NCBI GenBank assembly: GCA_023853785.1
Contig: JAJIRX010000333.1
Location: forward strand, 1-64,000
DNA length: 64,000 nucleotides
Direction: 5' to 3'
Source: Psilocybe azurescens
Taxonomy: Eukaryota > Basidiomycota > Agaricomycetes > Agaricales > Agrocybaceae
The notes beneath the pieces are model-generated. The model was not told the DNA's origin. It did not search any database and worked only from the letters and a program-made list of their open reading frames with translations. The first letter of the stretch is position 1, and every line of letters begins with the position of its first letter. Of the stretch, positions 10,943 to 22,924 are shown piece after piece. The translations under genes and the position numbers were made by a program.

Positions 10943-12077
10943 TGACCAAGAGGAGGTTAATTGACAGTGGTAGCGGACTTGAGATGTAGCAACCTGCGGC
11001 TCAACGCTGAGCACAGAGAAAGGACCTCAAGACGGATTAACGTGATGAACCAGTGGGGTTCTTTTTCACCAAAATCAGTCCTCATAGTGTCTAAATAGAA
11101 TGGAGTGGATAGGGAGAGAAGGAATGAATAGTACAAACGTAATTGACTTTGGGGAACGAGTAGCGCGTCAGTCTTGATCGCCGTCCTGAACGTACTAGTT
11201 CAAAGAACTTGTTATGGCAGCTCTCGGGAATGCCCGTTGGTATCTGGGAGCGTGGTTGATGCATGCTATCTTTGAATATCACGCACCCACATGTTGGCGT
11301 CAGCTAAGTTCGGATAACGCTCACTAAATATACGTCTTGGCCTATGTCAATGGCTGATTGCGCTGAACTATCACACCGATTAAGGGTTGTTTTCTTTGAT
11401 GTTCACAGTGTCAAAATTCCAATGGCTACAGTTGAGAGTGAAGAGGATGGAGAAGTCTCAGGATTCAGTTGGTCAGCGTGGTGGCAGATATCCCAGTGTG
11501 GTGGTGAGGGTATAGATTTCTACTCGAGGTTTATGTACATTCGTCAACGTACTATGTGAAATGGAGAATTGTAAATCGAGTAAGTACGCCCGTACAGCAT
11601 GTAATTTATTAAAAGCGGATGGGATATACCAACGTTTCCAATTCCAGACAAATTATGTATTTGGCCCAGGAGCTAGATGAACGTTGCGGTTGTTGAGCGT
11701 AGTACGAATGACGGTGGGGTGTGACATTTACGTAATTTACATTAGGATGACCGCCAGATCCATAGAAGGATTCGATTGGGATTCAACAAAATTCCAAGCA
11801 AATCCCTCATTTTATGATTTATGTTCTAAATCATTACTGTTGTACAGAAAAAAACTGGTAGAAGTACACTACATATAGCTCTCAAGATTGGATTGGGCCA
11901 ATATATGAGCGAAAAGAACATTGGAGCGGAGCTGTAAAAATGTACAAATATCCGGAAGCCCGCATTAGGGGTGTCTCTACGAAATCATTCAGAAACCAGA
12001 AACTAGTCGATCAAAACTGTTTAATGAATCCACCCACACTCCAGCGTCATGACTTGCTCTCTGCGACAACGTCGACG
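10943..12077. other. Intergenic stretch between two P450 relics
   Basis: No gene is supported. Frames at 11344-11559 and 11684-11878 (+) lack motifs, codon bias or intron signals. The stretch is where the promoter of copy A and the 3' flank of copy B meet in head-to-tail order. Confidence 0.3.
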
Positions 12078-13053
12078 CTAATCGGCATGCGTAATCCTGT
12101 TGTAGTAATCTTCGATAACCTCCACCCTCTCTTTATCTCGTGGGGTAACTTTGCACTTGAAAGATTTAGGGGTGAAAGTTAGGCCCTACAGCCGTGTTCA
12201 GAAGCGCACTAAGTACTACTCGGTAATCTCCAAGAAGTGAAATTGACCTACATCGATATATTCATCTTCCATGTTCCAAATACCTGATTGAGGAACTGAG
12301 CCGTTAAGAGGAGCAAAATCAAACGCCCAAAGAAGGCGCATAACGGCCAGAGTCTATGATCTTGATTCAGGGTACTTTACGGTGGAGAAATCGACCGACT
12401 TCATACCAAGTTCGTAGTAGCAAGGTGCATACCCGGGCAGAGTCTCTGGGGGATTGCAATGAATTTACGGGTGCACAAATGGAGAGAAAGAGCCATATCG
12501 TACCTTTCCACTCCCAAACGGAAGACTAGAACGAATAGTGAAGTCTTTGTCTAGCCCAGGTTTCGTCCCATCAGGTGTTAACATGTACCTCTCCGGCAAA
12601 ATTTGTCTGGTCGATCGAAAAGATCTGTGAATTTTCATAATTATCGATACTAATGTTCACGAAAGTAGCTCGGATACATGAAATAAATACGTACCTGGAT
12701 CATGCATTATCCCCCTGCGAGTTTCATGAGCAGATAATAATACGAATTTTGGGTGTTAGTAACTTACACACATTGATTATAATCGGAGCGCCCTTTGGAA
12801 TAAGGTATCCTCGATACTAGGGGTCGTCGATGGTTTAATAAAACGACGAACACTTGAACTATTTAACACACCTCAAAATCATTGCTTGTAGCATGGGGAA
12901 TGCCAGTCGGGGCAGCTGGTCTCACGCGATGTACCTATTGGCTCAGATGTTGGTCAATATTTGGAACAGCAACTCGAAATAAGCATGTTTCTTCTAACCT
13001 CTTTTATTAGCGCTTGAACGAATGGTACAGCTGGAATATCGCTGGCAAGCGGG
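12078..13053 (-). pseudogene. Cytochrome P450 pseudogene, copy B (C-terminal half only)
   Basis: Readable pieces: RLPA..DIPAVPFVQALIKEVRR (K-helix ExxR) at about 13048-12985; RPAAPTGIPHATSNDFE and YRGYLIPKGAPIIINV at about 12935-12770; GIMHDP near 12700; FDRPDKF|LPERYMLTPDG near 12615-12570 with a one-base frameshift inside; PFGSGK then, after an intron, RLCPGMHLATT at 12451-12419, so the heme Cys is kept; LLWAFDFAPLNGSVPQSG...NMEDEYIDV near 12345-12250; C-terminal tail TPKSFKCKVTPRDKERVEVIEDYYN ending in TAG 12080-12078. It is a tandem paralogue of copy A. The N-terminal half is missing: homology stops where the TIR element begins at about 13058, and nothing P450-like follows on its far side at 15494. 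Confidence 0.85.
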
Positions 13054-13082
13054 TGTACTTTACAGTGCCCCCCATTTTCCGT

Positions 13083-13425
13083 TGGACTCCAACGGACTTT
13101 CACCGGACTCCAGCCAATTCCAATGGACAGTCCATTGGACGTCCAATGGATTCCGTTGGACTTGACAAAATTCCGGTACCAGTCCAGTCAGAGTCTGGCC
13201 AAATTCCGGTCAAAGTCCGGTCAAGTCACTTCAAGACAGAAAACAGGTGGACTGGCCGGACTGTCCAGTCCGTTGGACTTCCGTTGGACTTCCAGTGGAC
13301 TTCCACCGGACTCTCAGCACTTAATTAGACCAGATCCAAGAGTGCTCTGTCCAGTGGAGTCCAGTGGATGTCCAGTGGATGTCCAGTGGATGTCCAGTGG
13401 ATGTCCAGTGGACTGTCACTGGTTT
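13083..13425 (+). repeat. Subterminal array of TTGGACTT/CCAGTGGA words (left)
   Basis: The words CCGTTGGACTTCC, CCAGTGGA and GTCCAGT repeat at 10-12 bp steps; at 13355-13415 the unit GTCCAGTGGAT is repeated nearly perfectly several times. The matching array is at 15185-15470. Confidence 0.8.
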
Positions 13426-13804
13426 AATTGCAGACTTGGGAGGGAGTTAGGGACAGTAGCAGTGTTCTTGGAAGCTTTGGGAGCCATATTAAGGAAGCTA
13501 GGTCACTAGGATAATACTTCAATCTTATCTTTAATTCATGTAACAATGTAATATAATATATTGAAAACTATATACTACATTATTATCTGACTTTGTGAAT
13601 TTCACTAAGTCCAACTTTAAATTCACATGGAATGGAATCCAATTGGATTCCAACTGGAATACTTTAATCTTAGCTTAAATTTATGTGACAATGTAATATA
13701 ATATATTAAAAACTATATACTACATGATTATATACAGGTAAAAAAAAGAAAAACATAATAAAAAGAAACAAAAAATAGAAAGAACAGAAAAAGGGGGCGG
13801 AGGG

Positions 13805-14180
13805 TACATTGGTGGTGTTGTCATCCGTGTTATCGACGCCGTGGTCGGCCGCATCTGTCGTTGTATGCGCCGGTGTCACCGTCTGGTGTTGTCGTCGACC
13901 GTACCCACCGTAATGCCGGTGTCGTCCGTATACGTCGTGGTACACGCCGCTGCCGTTGTCGCGTTGTCGTGGTCGTCTCCCTGTCATCCTCGCTGTTGCC
14001 GTGGTGGTACGTGGTCGCCGCAGTCCGTACCTGTTGTGGTATGTGTCGGTGTCGTCGTCCGCCATGCCTCTCCTGGCACCCGTCGGTCCCTTCGTTGCGG
14101 GTCGTTGCGGTCCGTACCTGTTATGCACGGTCGGTGTCATTGTCGTGTTGGTGTCGTTGTCGCGTGTCGTCGTCACCGTG
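13805..14180 (-). repeat. Minisatellite-like GC-rich repeat, roughly 100-bp units
   Basis: Units carrying GGTCCGTACCTGTTRTG and (T)GTCGTCGTC runs recur near 13905, 14020 and 14105 with decay. The minus-strand frame shows this as repeated YHNRYG-type peptides. I regard the open frame as a by-product of the repeat. Confidence 0.6.
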
Positions 14181-14189
14181 GTGGTATCC

Positions 14190-14800
14190 GCCGGTGCCGC
14201 CGTCGCTGGTTGTCCTTGTCCTCGCCCTGGCCGTCCACGCCCACGTCCTCGCTGTCCTCGCCCTGGCCGTCCTCGCAGTCGCAGTCGCGGTCCTCGTCCT
14301 TGCCCTCACCCTGGCCGGCCTCGCCGTCACCGTCAGCGGTCCTCGTCCTCGTCTCTGGCTGTCCTGGCTGTCGCCATCGCGGTCCTCGTCCTCGCGAGTC
14401 GAAGTCGCAGCCCTCGTTCTCGCCGGCCCTCGTCCTTGCCCTGGCCATCCTCGCTGTCGCTGTCGCGGCCCTCGTTCTCGCGGTCCTCGTCCTAGCCCTT
14501 GCCGTCGTCCTCGCTCTCGCCCTTGCCGTCGTCTTCGCTCTCGCTCGCCCTCGCCCCTCGCCCTCGCCGCCGCCCTCGCCCACGTCCTAGTCCACGCCGG
14601 TGTCTTGGTCCTCGCCGTCAGCGATCCTGGTCCTAGCCGTCGTCGCCGCGGTCCTCGCCCTCGCCCTCACGGTCCTCGTTGTGGTCCTCGTCCGTGTCCT
14701 AGCCGTCGTCAGCGGTCCTCACCCTCGCCCTCGCGGTCCTCGTTGTGGTCCTCGTCCGTGTCCTTGTTGTTGCTGTCGCGAGTTGTCCTCGTCGGTGTGG
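14190..14800. repeat. C/T-biased (CCTCGY)n low-complexity tract
   Basis: About 600 bp of irregular iterations of CCTCGCCCT, GTCCTCG and GCCGTCCTCG with nearly all purines confined to G. All three plus-strand frames stay open over hundreds of bases because stop codons need A, which is scarce; this explains the long false ORFs (up to 365 codons). Confidence 0.85.
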
Positions 14801-15549
14801 CCGCCGCGGTCGTTTCTCGTCCTCTGTCGCATCGGGTTGGCTTTCGGCTCCGACCGACGAGGCGGTGGTGGTGGTGGAAGGAAAAAGGGTGGGCGCCGGA
14901 ATCAACAACGGACCGACGTGGCATCAACATGTCACGTGCACGTTGTTGTTACATTTGAGTCATGTGACTTTGAATGTGTCACATCGGACCGCTCACCCTG
15001 CGGACTGAACAAAATACAGAATTCTGTTGATAAGGACCATATACACTCAGAAAAATATATCAGTCTATTGACTCTTTGCTCTCTACTGTGTTCTATGTGT
15101 GATAACTCTTTAATTGATCTAAGTTTTATTTTTCTATTAATATTTTCTTTTTATTAATACTAATATGAACAACCCTCTGCTTGCTGTCCGTTGGACTTCC
15201 ATTGGACTTCTGTTGGACTTCTGTTGGTCATGTCCAGTGGGATTCGATGGACTTCCGTTGGTCCTGTCTGGTCATTTCCATTGGACTTTGACTGCTGGTT
15301 TGGCATTATTCCAGTGGACAGTCCGCCCAGACAGTCCGTTGGACTTGTAGTCCGTCGGACATTCACCGGAATCTCACTGGAATCTCACCGGAAAATTTCA
15401 GCTGTCCTAGACCAGAAAAATTGTCATTCTGAATATAGAAAGTCCGACGGAGTCCGACCGGAGTCCAACCAAAAAATGGGGGGCTGTGTAAAGACCTCGT
15501 CAGTCGCTATCATTTGATTGTTTATTTTGGCGACCAAGTAAGTGTTCCA

Positions 15550-17440
15550 AACCCAGTCGAAGTCGTAAGAGTGGGAATGAGATCAAGATAAAACCATCGC
15601 ATTGGACAGCGAGCTAAGCTGCAGCCTGCCATGCAAGTCATATGCACATGTCTCTTTTTGTTCTCTCTTGCGATGTGAAAGGTCGAGAGAGGAATTGATA
15701 GAGTGGACTTGGCTGGATGCGAACGCATTGAAGATGTGGATATATCTCGCTTGAAGTGAGAGCCTGGCATTTATAAGCGAGCGTGAGCTCGGGCACGATA
15801 GAGCGCCTGCAGCGTGCAGTGATTGTGGGATGGGGAAGGAGGGACGAACGCGGAGGTGGGTGGACAGGCGCCCAGGCAGAGTCAGAGTAAATTAAGAACT
15901 GGGCTCTAAGCTACGATGCCACACCATATTTTTATGCGTGTTCCATTACATATGCATAATGCGAAACCGCTGTGCCACACACATTAGTTACCCTGCTGCA
16001 TCTCTACACCACTGCTCTCTAGTATTGTAGAGTATATGGAACGCAGAGAGTAGAGAATATATAGGCAGCGGTGTACGTGGCAGTGACTGGATGTGCACGT
16101 GGATGCGTTAGAAATGTGGGTGGATCGGAGAGGCGTGAAATGAGGGTGTGGCATCCGTTTTGCTTTGCTCAGGATCGGGATAGGTGGACGAGGGGGATGA
16201 GGTGGAGGTCTGGCATGGAATTCAGCTGAGATGGAATGGGATGGGATTGTGAAGACGAGGACGAGAATGATGTCGAACTTGCCTGTGGATTCCAAATTAT
16301 AAGAGGTCCCGGACGAGTGATAGATAGATGCTACTGGGCTGGACGCCCTGCCTGTTGAATATTGGATTGTCGTGATCAAGTGCGCTAACCCTAAGCCCAA
16401 GGTAAGCTATGATGACATGCCACGTCAACTTCATGTGTGTCGATACCATATGTGCAACGCGGCACGAAACTGTGCTCCACGCCAGGCATGGGCACATTGG
16501 GCATATGGAGGGATCGGAGCATTGAAAGGGGACGTGGCATCTATTTTGCTTGTGCTTGTGGCATGAGTGTGGAGTGGGAGGTGGGATGAGTGCTAAGCGT
16601 CAAGTGCAATCCCTAACTAACGACAGAATCCGGATCCACGTGCACTATGGCTGCGCGCTGTTCGCATTCGCGTGCTAGTATGCACGGCACACAAGACCTA
16701 CACACTACGAATATATGCGCTACCCCTTGCTCTCCCCTCCCTATTGAATATGGAGCCCAGAGCGTAAATAGGTGGGGGTAAATCTGAATCTGAGTCTGGC
16801 TGGATGTGGGTGCGCACTGCGTTAGGCATGTGGATAGATCTTCAAGGCATGAAATGAAGAGATGGCGTTTTACTTGTGCTCGAGCTCAGGAATTGTGATC
16901 GGGGATGGAAGGGGGGAATCAAGAGGCGAGGGAGAGGGAGCTGGAGGTGGAACTATGGGTGGGTATTTAACTGAGATGGAATGTGAACGCAATTGTGGGA
17001 GACGTAATTGCTAACGGGTTTCCAAGAAGGGGAGATGGATCATGGATGACCGATAGAAGGATAAGAGGACAGATGCGGGACAAGACATACAGATGGAAGC
17101 ATCAAGAAGTCTAGTAGCACTAAGTGTATATGACAGTTGGCATGGCAGTTTGAGAGCGATCTTTGTGACATGGCGAGAATCAAGCTGGACGAGAACCGCA
17201 CAAGCGTAGATTCAGCACAAGTACACCAATACCGAGAGAATAACATAGACAGCCAGACACATGGCGCAGAAAAATGACAAATAGAAGCGACGAGCAATGC
17301 AGTTCTGCGTAGATGGGCGGGAGAATGAACCGCCACGATTGACGACGGGTCGAAGCTGCAAAAACCCACCGCGTGAGTAAAAAAATAGAATGCACAGGAA
17401 GGATTCCGTAAATGCTTGGGGACGATGTGATACATATTGC
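15550..17440 (+). repeat. 2-kb interspersed repeat, copy 1
   Basis: Shares ordered landmarks with copies at 26165-27925 (+) and 30650-32840 (-): CCCAGTCGAAGTCG, GCGAGCTAAGCTGCAGCCTG, the GTGGCAGTG/GGATGCGTTAGA block, GGAAGCATCAA..CTAGTAGCA, CAGTTTGAGAGYGATC, AATCAAGCTGGACKAGAAC and CAAGTACRCCAATACCGA. This copy also keeps the distal part (GAAGCGACGAGCAATGCAG...AAAAAAATAGAATGCA) that copy 2 lacks. No transposase, RT or clear TIR/LTR. Confidence 0.75.
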
Positions 17441-19029
17441 TTTGATAAATTGTCTGAGACAAGTTCTTACACACTCGCCGTCATATAACATGTGGTAAAA
17501 TCCAGGCAGCTGTCCCTATCTGTGCACCTATTCTCATCGCACAATCATTATCGCTTCGATGACCTCTTCATCCATGGTCACACCAGAACCGAGCGCTCTT
17601 TAATACCGAGAGTCACCACAAGACTCGATATTCTTCTACACTTTTATTTGAAACTCCTGCATAGGTTGCATCCCAGAAGCCGCGGTAGGCTTTAAACATC
17701 ATGTATTGACTCCTGACTTGAACCTATGTTCTTGCGTAGACTCTTCTACAATGGCAAAAGATAACAGATCATCCGTCTATTCGAAGAGACTATGATAAAC
17801 AAGCCAAAGGTTTTCTAATCCGCCCGATGTTTGCCACTACGAGCCAAACTGTAAGTGGGAACACCATTATTCAAACGTGCATATGAGAAGATACGATAAT
17901 CCCTTCCACACCTTGCCCAGAGCCCGGTACGTGGGAAAATTGTCTGCGATGTACAGGGATGGAGTTGTCCATTTTGAGGGAGAGCAGTACAGTGAGGGTA
18001 TTTCAACACAACTAGCGTGTAAGGTGTCAAAGAAGCCGAAAAGAACGGGGTGGAGGACGTACATAGCCTGCACCCAGGACATTCAATGTCAGATCCCAGA
18101 GCATCAATCTTACTCACCAGCTCAAAGACTGAGAATGTTCGTCTATCAAGCCCTCATTGCAATGTCTTCATTGATCTCGAGGCATGAACAAAAATAAAAA
18201 AATTCAACACTTGCTGATGAGCATGTAACATCCGCAAACCAGAATAGTTATCTGCGTGCAATTCAAAACTTGTATCACTTTATTGTTACTGACATACTAA
18301 GCCAGTCTGCGATTTTCCATTTGATGCGTATGTATCAGTACGACCGGCCCCTTTGAGCTCTCGACTTCGAGGCTTAGCACGCCATAACTACCATTCAAGT
18401 TCAAACCAGTCGTCAACTTGAAGAATGTATGCTCATGTCGTTGATTTCAATGACTTTAAACGAGTTCGGTGCTGCGATATGTTTGTGGATGATGTGGATG
18501 ATCTATGTAACATCATTTCTGGATAAGCCTACACGTTACTGAATAGAGAAGAAACCACTGATTAATGTGAAGTCTCACAGGGATCCCTGGTATTGTGAAG
18601 TTGTGTGAGCATTGCGCATACAGAAACACATATTTACTGCGAACTAAATTGTCGTCAGAACAGTCCGTCCCGAGCAAGGTGGACGACACGCACCTCTAAG
18701 TAGTGACCGTACTCAAAATGACACATAAGTACTTAAAATAGGTCGCTCACGGAAAGTGTCTGAACTCGATAATAAATGTGCAGAAATCACGCAATACATA
18801 CGGGTTAGATTCATACCTGGTCGCATATCAGCTTGTATTTTGAATCTTTGAGGATTATTGATGTGCTGTCTATGATGGAGATTCTGACCATGTGGCGCAA
18901 GATTCAGATAGCGAGGAGCATTCCTTACAGAAGTAGTGTCGTGATATTGACCAATTGTGTTCTTACAATCTTTCATTTCTTCCTGTATGTTCTCGTTGCT
19001 TGTTGCACTCAGACACATTATCAGGGGAG
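17441..19029. other. Stretch with one weak coding-like region
   Basis: A minus-strand region at 17867-18117 is open in two frames at once and contains possible splice signals, but I recognise no family. A 90-codon frame at 18833-19105 (+) overlaps the repeated segment that starts at about 19030 and is not convincing. No RNA genes seen. Confidence 0.25.
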
Positions 19030-19368
19030 GCGTTTCAACCCTGCCAAAGTGGTGGACGATTGCATGAGTGGCGAGAATCTCATCCATGTCTCAATTCTTA
19101 ACTGATTCACATGGTGATCATCCACGCCCCGCACCTCTCGCAGCCGCTGAGTGAATAGGATTGTTAATCCACGCTGCAAATATTTTCTCTAAGTACGAAT
19201 GCTATTTTTATGGAGGAACCGCCATCTCTATTTGGAGATCTCAAACAGGAACAGAGATACAAAAGTTGATCATTTAATAGTGATTTACCTGATAGATCTG
19301 ACGAACGTTGTATGGTTCATCTAACCACTGTACATGTAGTCTGAACAAAGTTTGCGGAGTCAGATTTA

Positions 19369-20621
19369 GAGTCTGTTCGGATGCCAGATTCCAACTGGAA
19401 TCTGATTTTTGATGGCAGCCGGAATTCCGCGAGAGTCCTTAGTCACAAATCGTCACAATGAATTAGATAGTATAGATAGTGTCTTTCTGCCTGCAACCTC
19501 TCTCTCCACACTGCAATCACACCTCTTGGGAAAATTCTTCATGGTTTGCTGGTCTGCAAAATAAATTACTATTCAATATAAATACTTTTGTAAAAATGAG
19601 TACCTTGTATCAGCTCAACCCCACTCAGCAAGGTGGTAATGAACACCATAATAAGGGACTAGAAGTGCATCACAAACTCCAAGTCCACCATTAGCAAGAT
19701 AGAATTTTATGAGTGGAATTGTGAGATCAGTGAGACAGGAGTGTGCAAACATTGTGGCATCAGCAGCTGACCCTTCCCATCCACTGATGAAGTAAACAAA
19801 CTTTATTGTGAACAAAACACAAGCAAGGCAGTTCTGGGATACACCACTGTTATGATTTTATGCAGAGTGTTGATCTGTTGCTGATGGACAGCAATTGATA
19901 TGTGTTCCATCCATTGCACTGACTGCCATATCAAACCAAGAGCTGAATTTTGGTTGTTAAATGTACTCAGCTATGGGATTATTTGTGCTTGGAAGCTGAA
20001 CATCTTTTTCATAGAAGGGACCTGATGAAACTGCCTTGAGAATTCCTTGAAAGCATCTACAATATTTATTAGTGGGAGTGAATTATCTCACTAAACAAAA
20101 GAAATACACTGAAATTGTTTCATTTGACTGTTGAAATCTTTCACCAACATGTCTAATTGACAGACCAGTAACACACATGTAGAGAAAGATAGTGACTTGC
20201 TCCTTCAGAGTGACATACTTGGAGTCCTTGAGATTGGATATAAAATGTAGTTCTTCAATAAAAATTAGGAATACATGTAACTGCATTCTAAGCTCTGTTT
20301 GAATGTGATCTGGGTGTCCATGTATCAATTCCTCAACCCATGCTTCTCCTGTTAATTCAGAGTTATGGTACTCTTGTTTCCAGTACAATGGGGATGTATA
20401 GAAGGTAGTAGCAAGAGTAATAGCATTTATAATATATGCAGCTGCCACCGTGTTTCAAGTAGTGGTGGAGGCATGGAGATGACTGTAAGATGCCCAGAGA
20501 TTGCGCAGAGACTGCTCAAAGTGGCATGCGTGATATGGTTACTTGATTTGGCAAGCAGCGGATAATTCCGGCTGCCATCAAAAATCAGATTCCAGTTGGA
20601 ATCTGGCATCCGAACAGACTC
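19369..20621 (-). mobile_element. PIF/Harbinger deletion derivative, 1.25 kb
   Basis: TIRs start GAGTCTGTTCGGATGCCAGA and end with the inverse; both ends continue into GATGGCAGCCGGAATTCCGC / its near inverse. The 3-bp TSD is TTA (19366-19368 and 20622-20624). The uninterrupted locus is visible in D2 as CAGATTGAGACGTTAAT near 22493-22509. The interior has only transposase remains; the Myb-like gene of the full-length relative at 37819-40635 is missing. Confidence 0.9.
19615..20448 (-). pseudogene. Harbinger transposase remnant
   Basis: Pieces match the larger copy: ...WKQEYHNSELTGEAWVEELI..., FLYMCVTGLSIRHVGERFQ (20200-20120), VYFISGWEGSAADATMFAHS (19800-19740) and FYLANGGLGVCDALLVPYYG (19700-19640). 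The middle, including the first catalytic Asp, is broken by frame changes and the C-terminal Glu region is deleted; in the second catalytic block LADGG reads LANGG, so the Asp is replaced by Asn. Not functional. Confidence 0.85.
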
Positions 20622-20957
20622 TTAGACGTTAATATAGATTCACTCTATGTTTTCTATAACCGAAATCTATGATAGTGAAAGAAACGTTTCATCAAGATTC
20701 TGAAATAGTCCCTTTATTGGCGCTCATTTACATATGTGGGGCTCGTAGCTCCTCATAGACATGAATAATTGTATACGGGCATTTGCGGAGACAGTAAGTC
20801 AATTTTGACACCAGGATGCCCGAGTTGTCCATAAGGCGTCAGGGCGCGCTTGTGTTGGTGGATTCGAAAGATTGAATACATGAGTAGTCATTGGAGATAC
20901 AAATCTACGTCAGAATATTTGGACTGCTATGGAGTTAAAGAATAAATTACCAAATTT

Positions 20958-21488
20958 TTGGATTATTTGCTTCAAGACGTTGAACCCAATACCTCTGGAC
21001 GCTCCGACTATCAATACGACTTCCTTCTGGTCGGCCAAGGGCGCTGGACCCGGCGCCTGAAGGTACTTGCGCGGTGCCAACATAGGCATGATAGAAACAG
21101 GATGTATGGTGCAAACTGTGAAACAGAGTGAGGCAGAAGCCAACACAACAGTGGCGAGTGAGATACAAATATTTTGAACAGTATATCCGAGAGTGGGGAT
21201 TTGGCGAGGGTTAAACAGACTATTATTAACCTCAGGAGTTTCCATGCTCGCCTTAGATGACATGTTTGATGCAGATTGTGGGGAAGACTCGCTAAGGTTG
21301 AGGGCGTCGTTATGAAAGGCGGTGTTTTGGATACTCTTGGTAGCAATGATAGAAGGGGTGAACAAGGATATGGAGGATCGTTTGAAATATTTGACCTGGC
21401 TTTTCAGGGAGTTGTGGTACGATCGAATTGGTGAAGATGTGATATCATCAACACTGACCCGCAACACTGGCGACCTAAGTGAAAACAA
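20958..21488 (-). pseudogene. N-terminal fragment of a short-chain dehydrogenase (SDR) gene
   Basis: The frame ends ...LAPRKYLQAPGPAPLADQKEVVLIVGASRGIGFNVLKQ. The VGASRGIG part is the TGxxxGxG-type NAD(P)-binding loop after the first Rossmann beta strand. Upstream, a hydrophobic stretch (ISLATVVLASASLCFTVC) could be a membrane anchor if translation starts upstream (for example at the MSSKASMET methionine); otherwise it could start at MPMLAPRKY. After VLKQII the sequence turns into the D1 segmental repeat (about 20957), removing the catalytic Ser-Tyr-Lys part. It is therefore a truncated relic produced by the rearrangement. Confidence 0.65.
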
Positions 21489-22083
21489 ACTTCTCCTAAA
21501 TCCAAGGATTGGATATACAGCGAAGTGGGAACGTGTAGAGATTCCAAAGGTGGTTGCTGCATGTAGCGATTATTTCGTGAAAGGTGGTATGCGCATACAA
21601 GGACCGGTGTACACAGTCTTGCCTGAAATCGCTCCATAGGGTGGCGAGAGATCGTGGAAAATGGTATTTTCAGAGAGCAGTTGACCGATCTCTAGAAAGC
21701 TGATCATTTGTTTGATATGGAAGCTGCCATCCACTGGTTCAAGTTCGCATTCACGGGTAAAACCGCAAACATACATACTCCGATTAGAGAGGCAATGCGG
21801 AATGAAAAGCTAATTCATTTGAAATTCGATTCTACAGTTGAACCAAAATTCCACCAACACTCCCCATATCATTATAGGTATATATCGAGTATATGCGTAT
21901 AGATTATTACAGCTATTTCACCTGCAAAATTATGGTGATTTATCAGCATCATATTCATTACGAGTGTGAACGGTGACCAGGGTATGCAAACTGTGGGCCG
22001 TAGACAGAAGAAGATTTCAAAAAATAACAAAATGTGGATCAGCCAAGCCAGAAACATGAAAAAAGAGTTAATTAATTGATTGT
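21489..22083. other. Intergenic stretch, no supported gene
   Basis: Presumed upstream side of the SDR fragment and flank of repeat D2. Frames at 21322-21639 (+) are shadows of the SDR frame or motif-free. AT-rich towards 21900-22080. Confidence 0.3.
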
Positions 22084-22845
22084 GGGCCTGACCGAATTTG
22101 GACCGAATGGCAATAGAGTCTGACGGGAGTGATTACCAACATGGTCCATCTCCTTCCATTTTTGGACACCGTTTCACCCCGCCAAAGTGATGGAAGATCG
22201 CATGAGTAGCGGAACCACATCCGTGTCTATTCTTGACTGGTTTACATTTTCCGCCTTTCCGCACCTATCGCAGCCGCTGAGTGAATAAGATTGTGAATCC
22301 ACGCTGCACACATTCTCTCCAAGTACGATTGCTATTTTTACGGAGGAGCCGCCATCACTATTCAAGGATCTCGAACGGGGAAAGAGAGACAAGACTTGAC
22401 CATCTAATGTTAATTTATGTGACAGATATGACGAACGTTGTACGGCTCATCCATCCATCGTACATGCAGTCTGAAGAAAATTCGCAGACTCAGATTGAGA
22501 CGTTAATATAGATTCATTCTACGACTCCTATAACTGAAATTCATGATAGCGAAAGGAACGTTTTACTAAGGTTCTGAAATAATATTTCTTTTATTGGCGC
22601 TCATGTATGTGGGGTTGGTAGCTCCTTATAGCAATAATTGTGCGCGGGCATTTTCGGAGACAGGAAGTCAATTTTGACACCAGGACGCCCGAGTTGTCCA
22701 TTAGGCGTCAGGGCGTGCTTGTGTTGGTGAATTTGAATGACGGGATACATGAGTAGTTATTAGAGATGTAAGAATATCTGGACTACTACGAAGTTGAAGA
22801 ATAAATTACCAAATGTTTAAATTATTCTTGTAGGTAGCATTCAGG

Positions 22846-22852
22846 TATAAAA
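22846..22852 (+). promoter_or_regulatory. TATA box of the secreted-protein gene
   Basis: GGTATAAAAACCCTCGAGAA lies about 75 bp upstream of the ATG at 22925 and is conserved in D3 (25446-25452). Confidence 0.65.
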
Positions 22853-22924
22853 ACCCTCGAGAATCACCGTTACTTCCCATCTTCCAAGCAACACAAGGCC
22901 TGATAAGAAGCCACAACAACTATA

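Larger units (their letters stand above)
13058..15493. mobile_element. TIR transposon, non-autonomous, 2.44 kb (CTTTACA family)
   Basis: Left end CTTTACAGTGCCCCCCATTT and reverse complement of right end CTTTACACAGCCCCCCATTT are inverted repeats, continuing with GTTGGACTCC on both sides. Inside both ends lie arrays of the word TCCRTTGGACTT and its variants (13083-13425 and 15185-15470), like subterminal transposase-binding arrays. The core (13800-14980) holds low-complexity GC-rich sequence and no transposase. A second, shorter member is at 60995-61975. No TSD is recognisable at either copy, so I do not assign a superfamily; the long subterminal arrays are reminiscent of KDZ-type or CACTA-type elements. 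Confidence 0.75.
19030..20957 (+). repeat. Segmental repeat copy D1 (interrupted by a Harbinger derivative)
   Basis: 19030-19368 plus 20622-20957 is colinear with 22130-22815 and 24780-25410: shared blocks CTCGCAGCCGCTGAGTGAAT, ACGGAGGAGCCGCC, GACGAACGTTGTA, GACGTTAATATAGATTCA, CTTTTATTGGCGCTCAT and GTTGAAGAATAAATTACCAA. Homology to D2 and D3 stops at about 20957, inside an SDR-type gene on the minus strand, so this edge is a rearrangement breakpoint. Confidence 0.8.

Noticed and set aside
13841..14958. Plus-strand frames of 249, 365 and 185 codons rich in Arg, Ser, Val, Leu and Pro
   Set aside because: They lie in the A-poor CCTCG tract, all three frames are open at once, and the amino-acid content just mirrors the repeat.
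13058..15493. Reading the TTGGACTT arrays as LTRs of a retrotransposon
   Set aside because: Ends are inverted, not direct, repeats and there is no PBS, polypurine tract or coding part.
17867..18117. Minus-strand frames as a candidate gene
   Set aside because: Two frames are equally open, no family or partner exons could be recognised; kept only as a remark.
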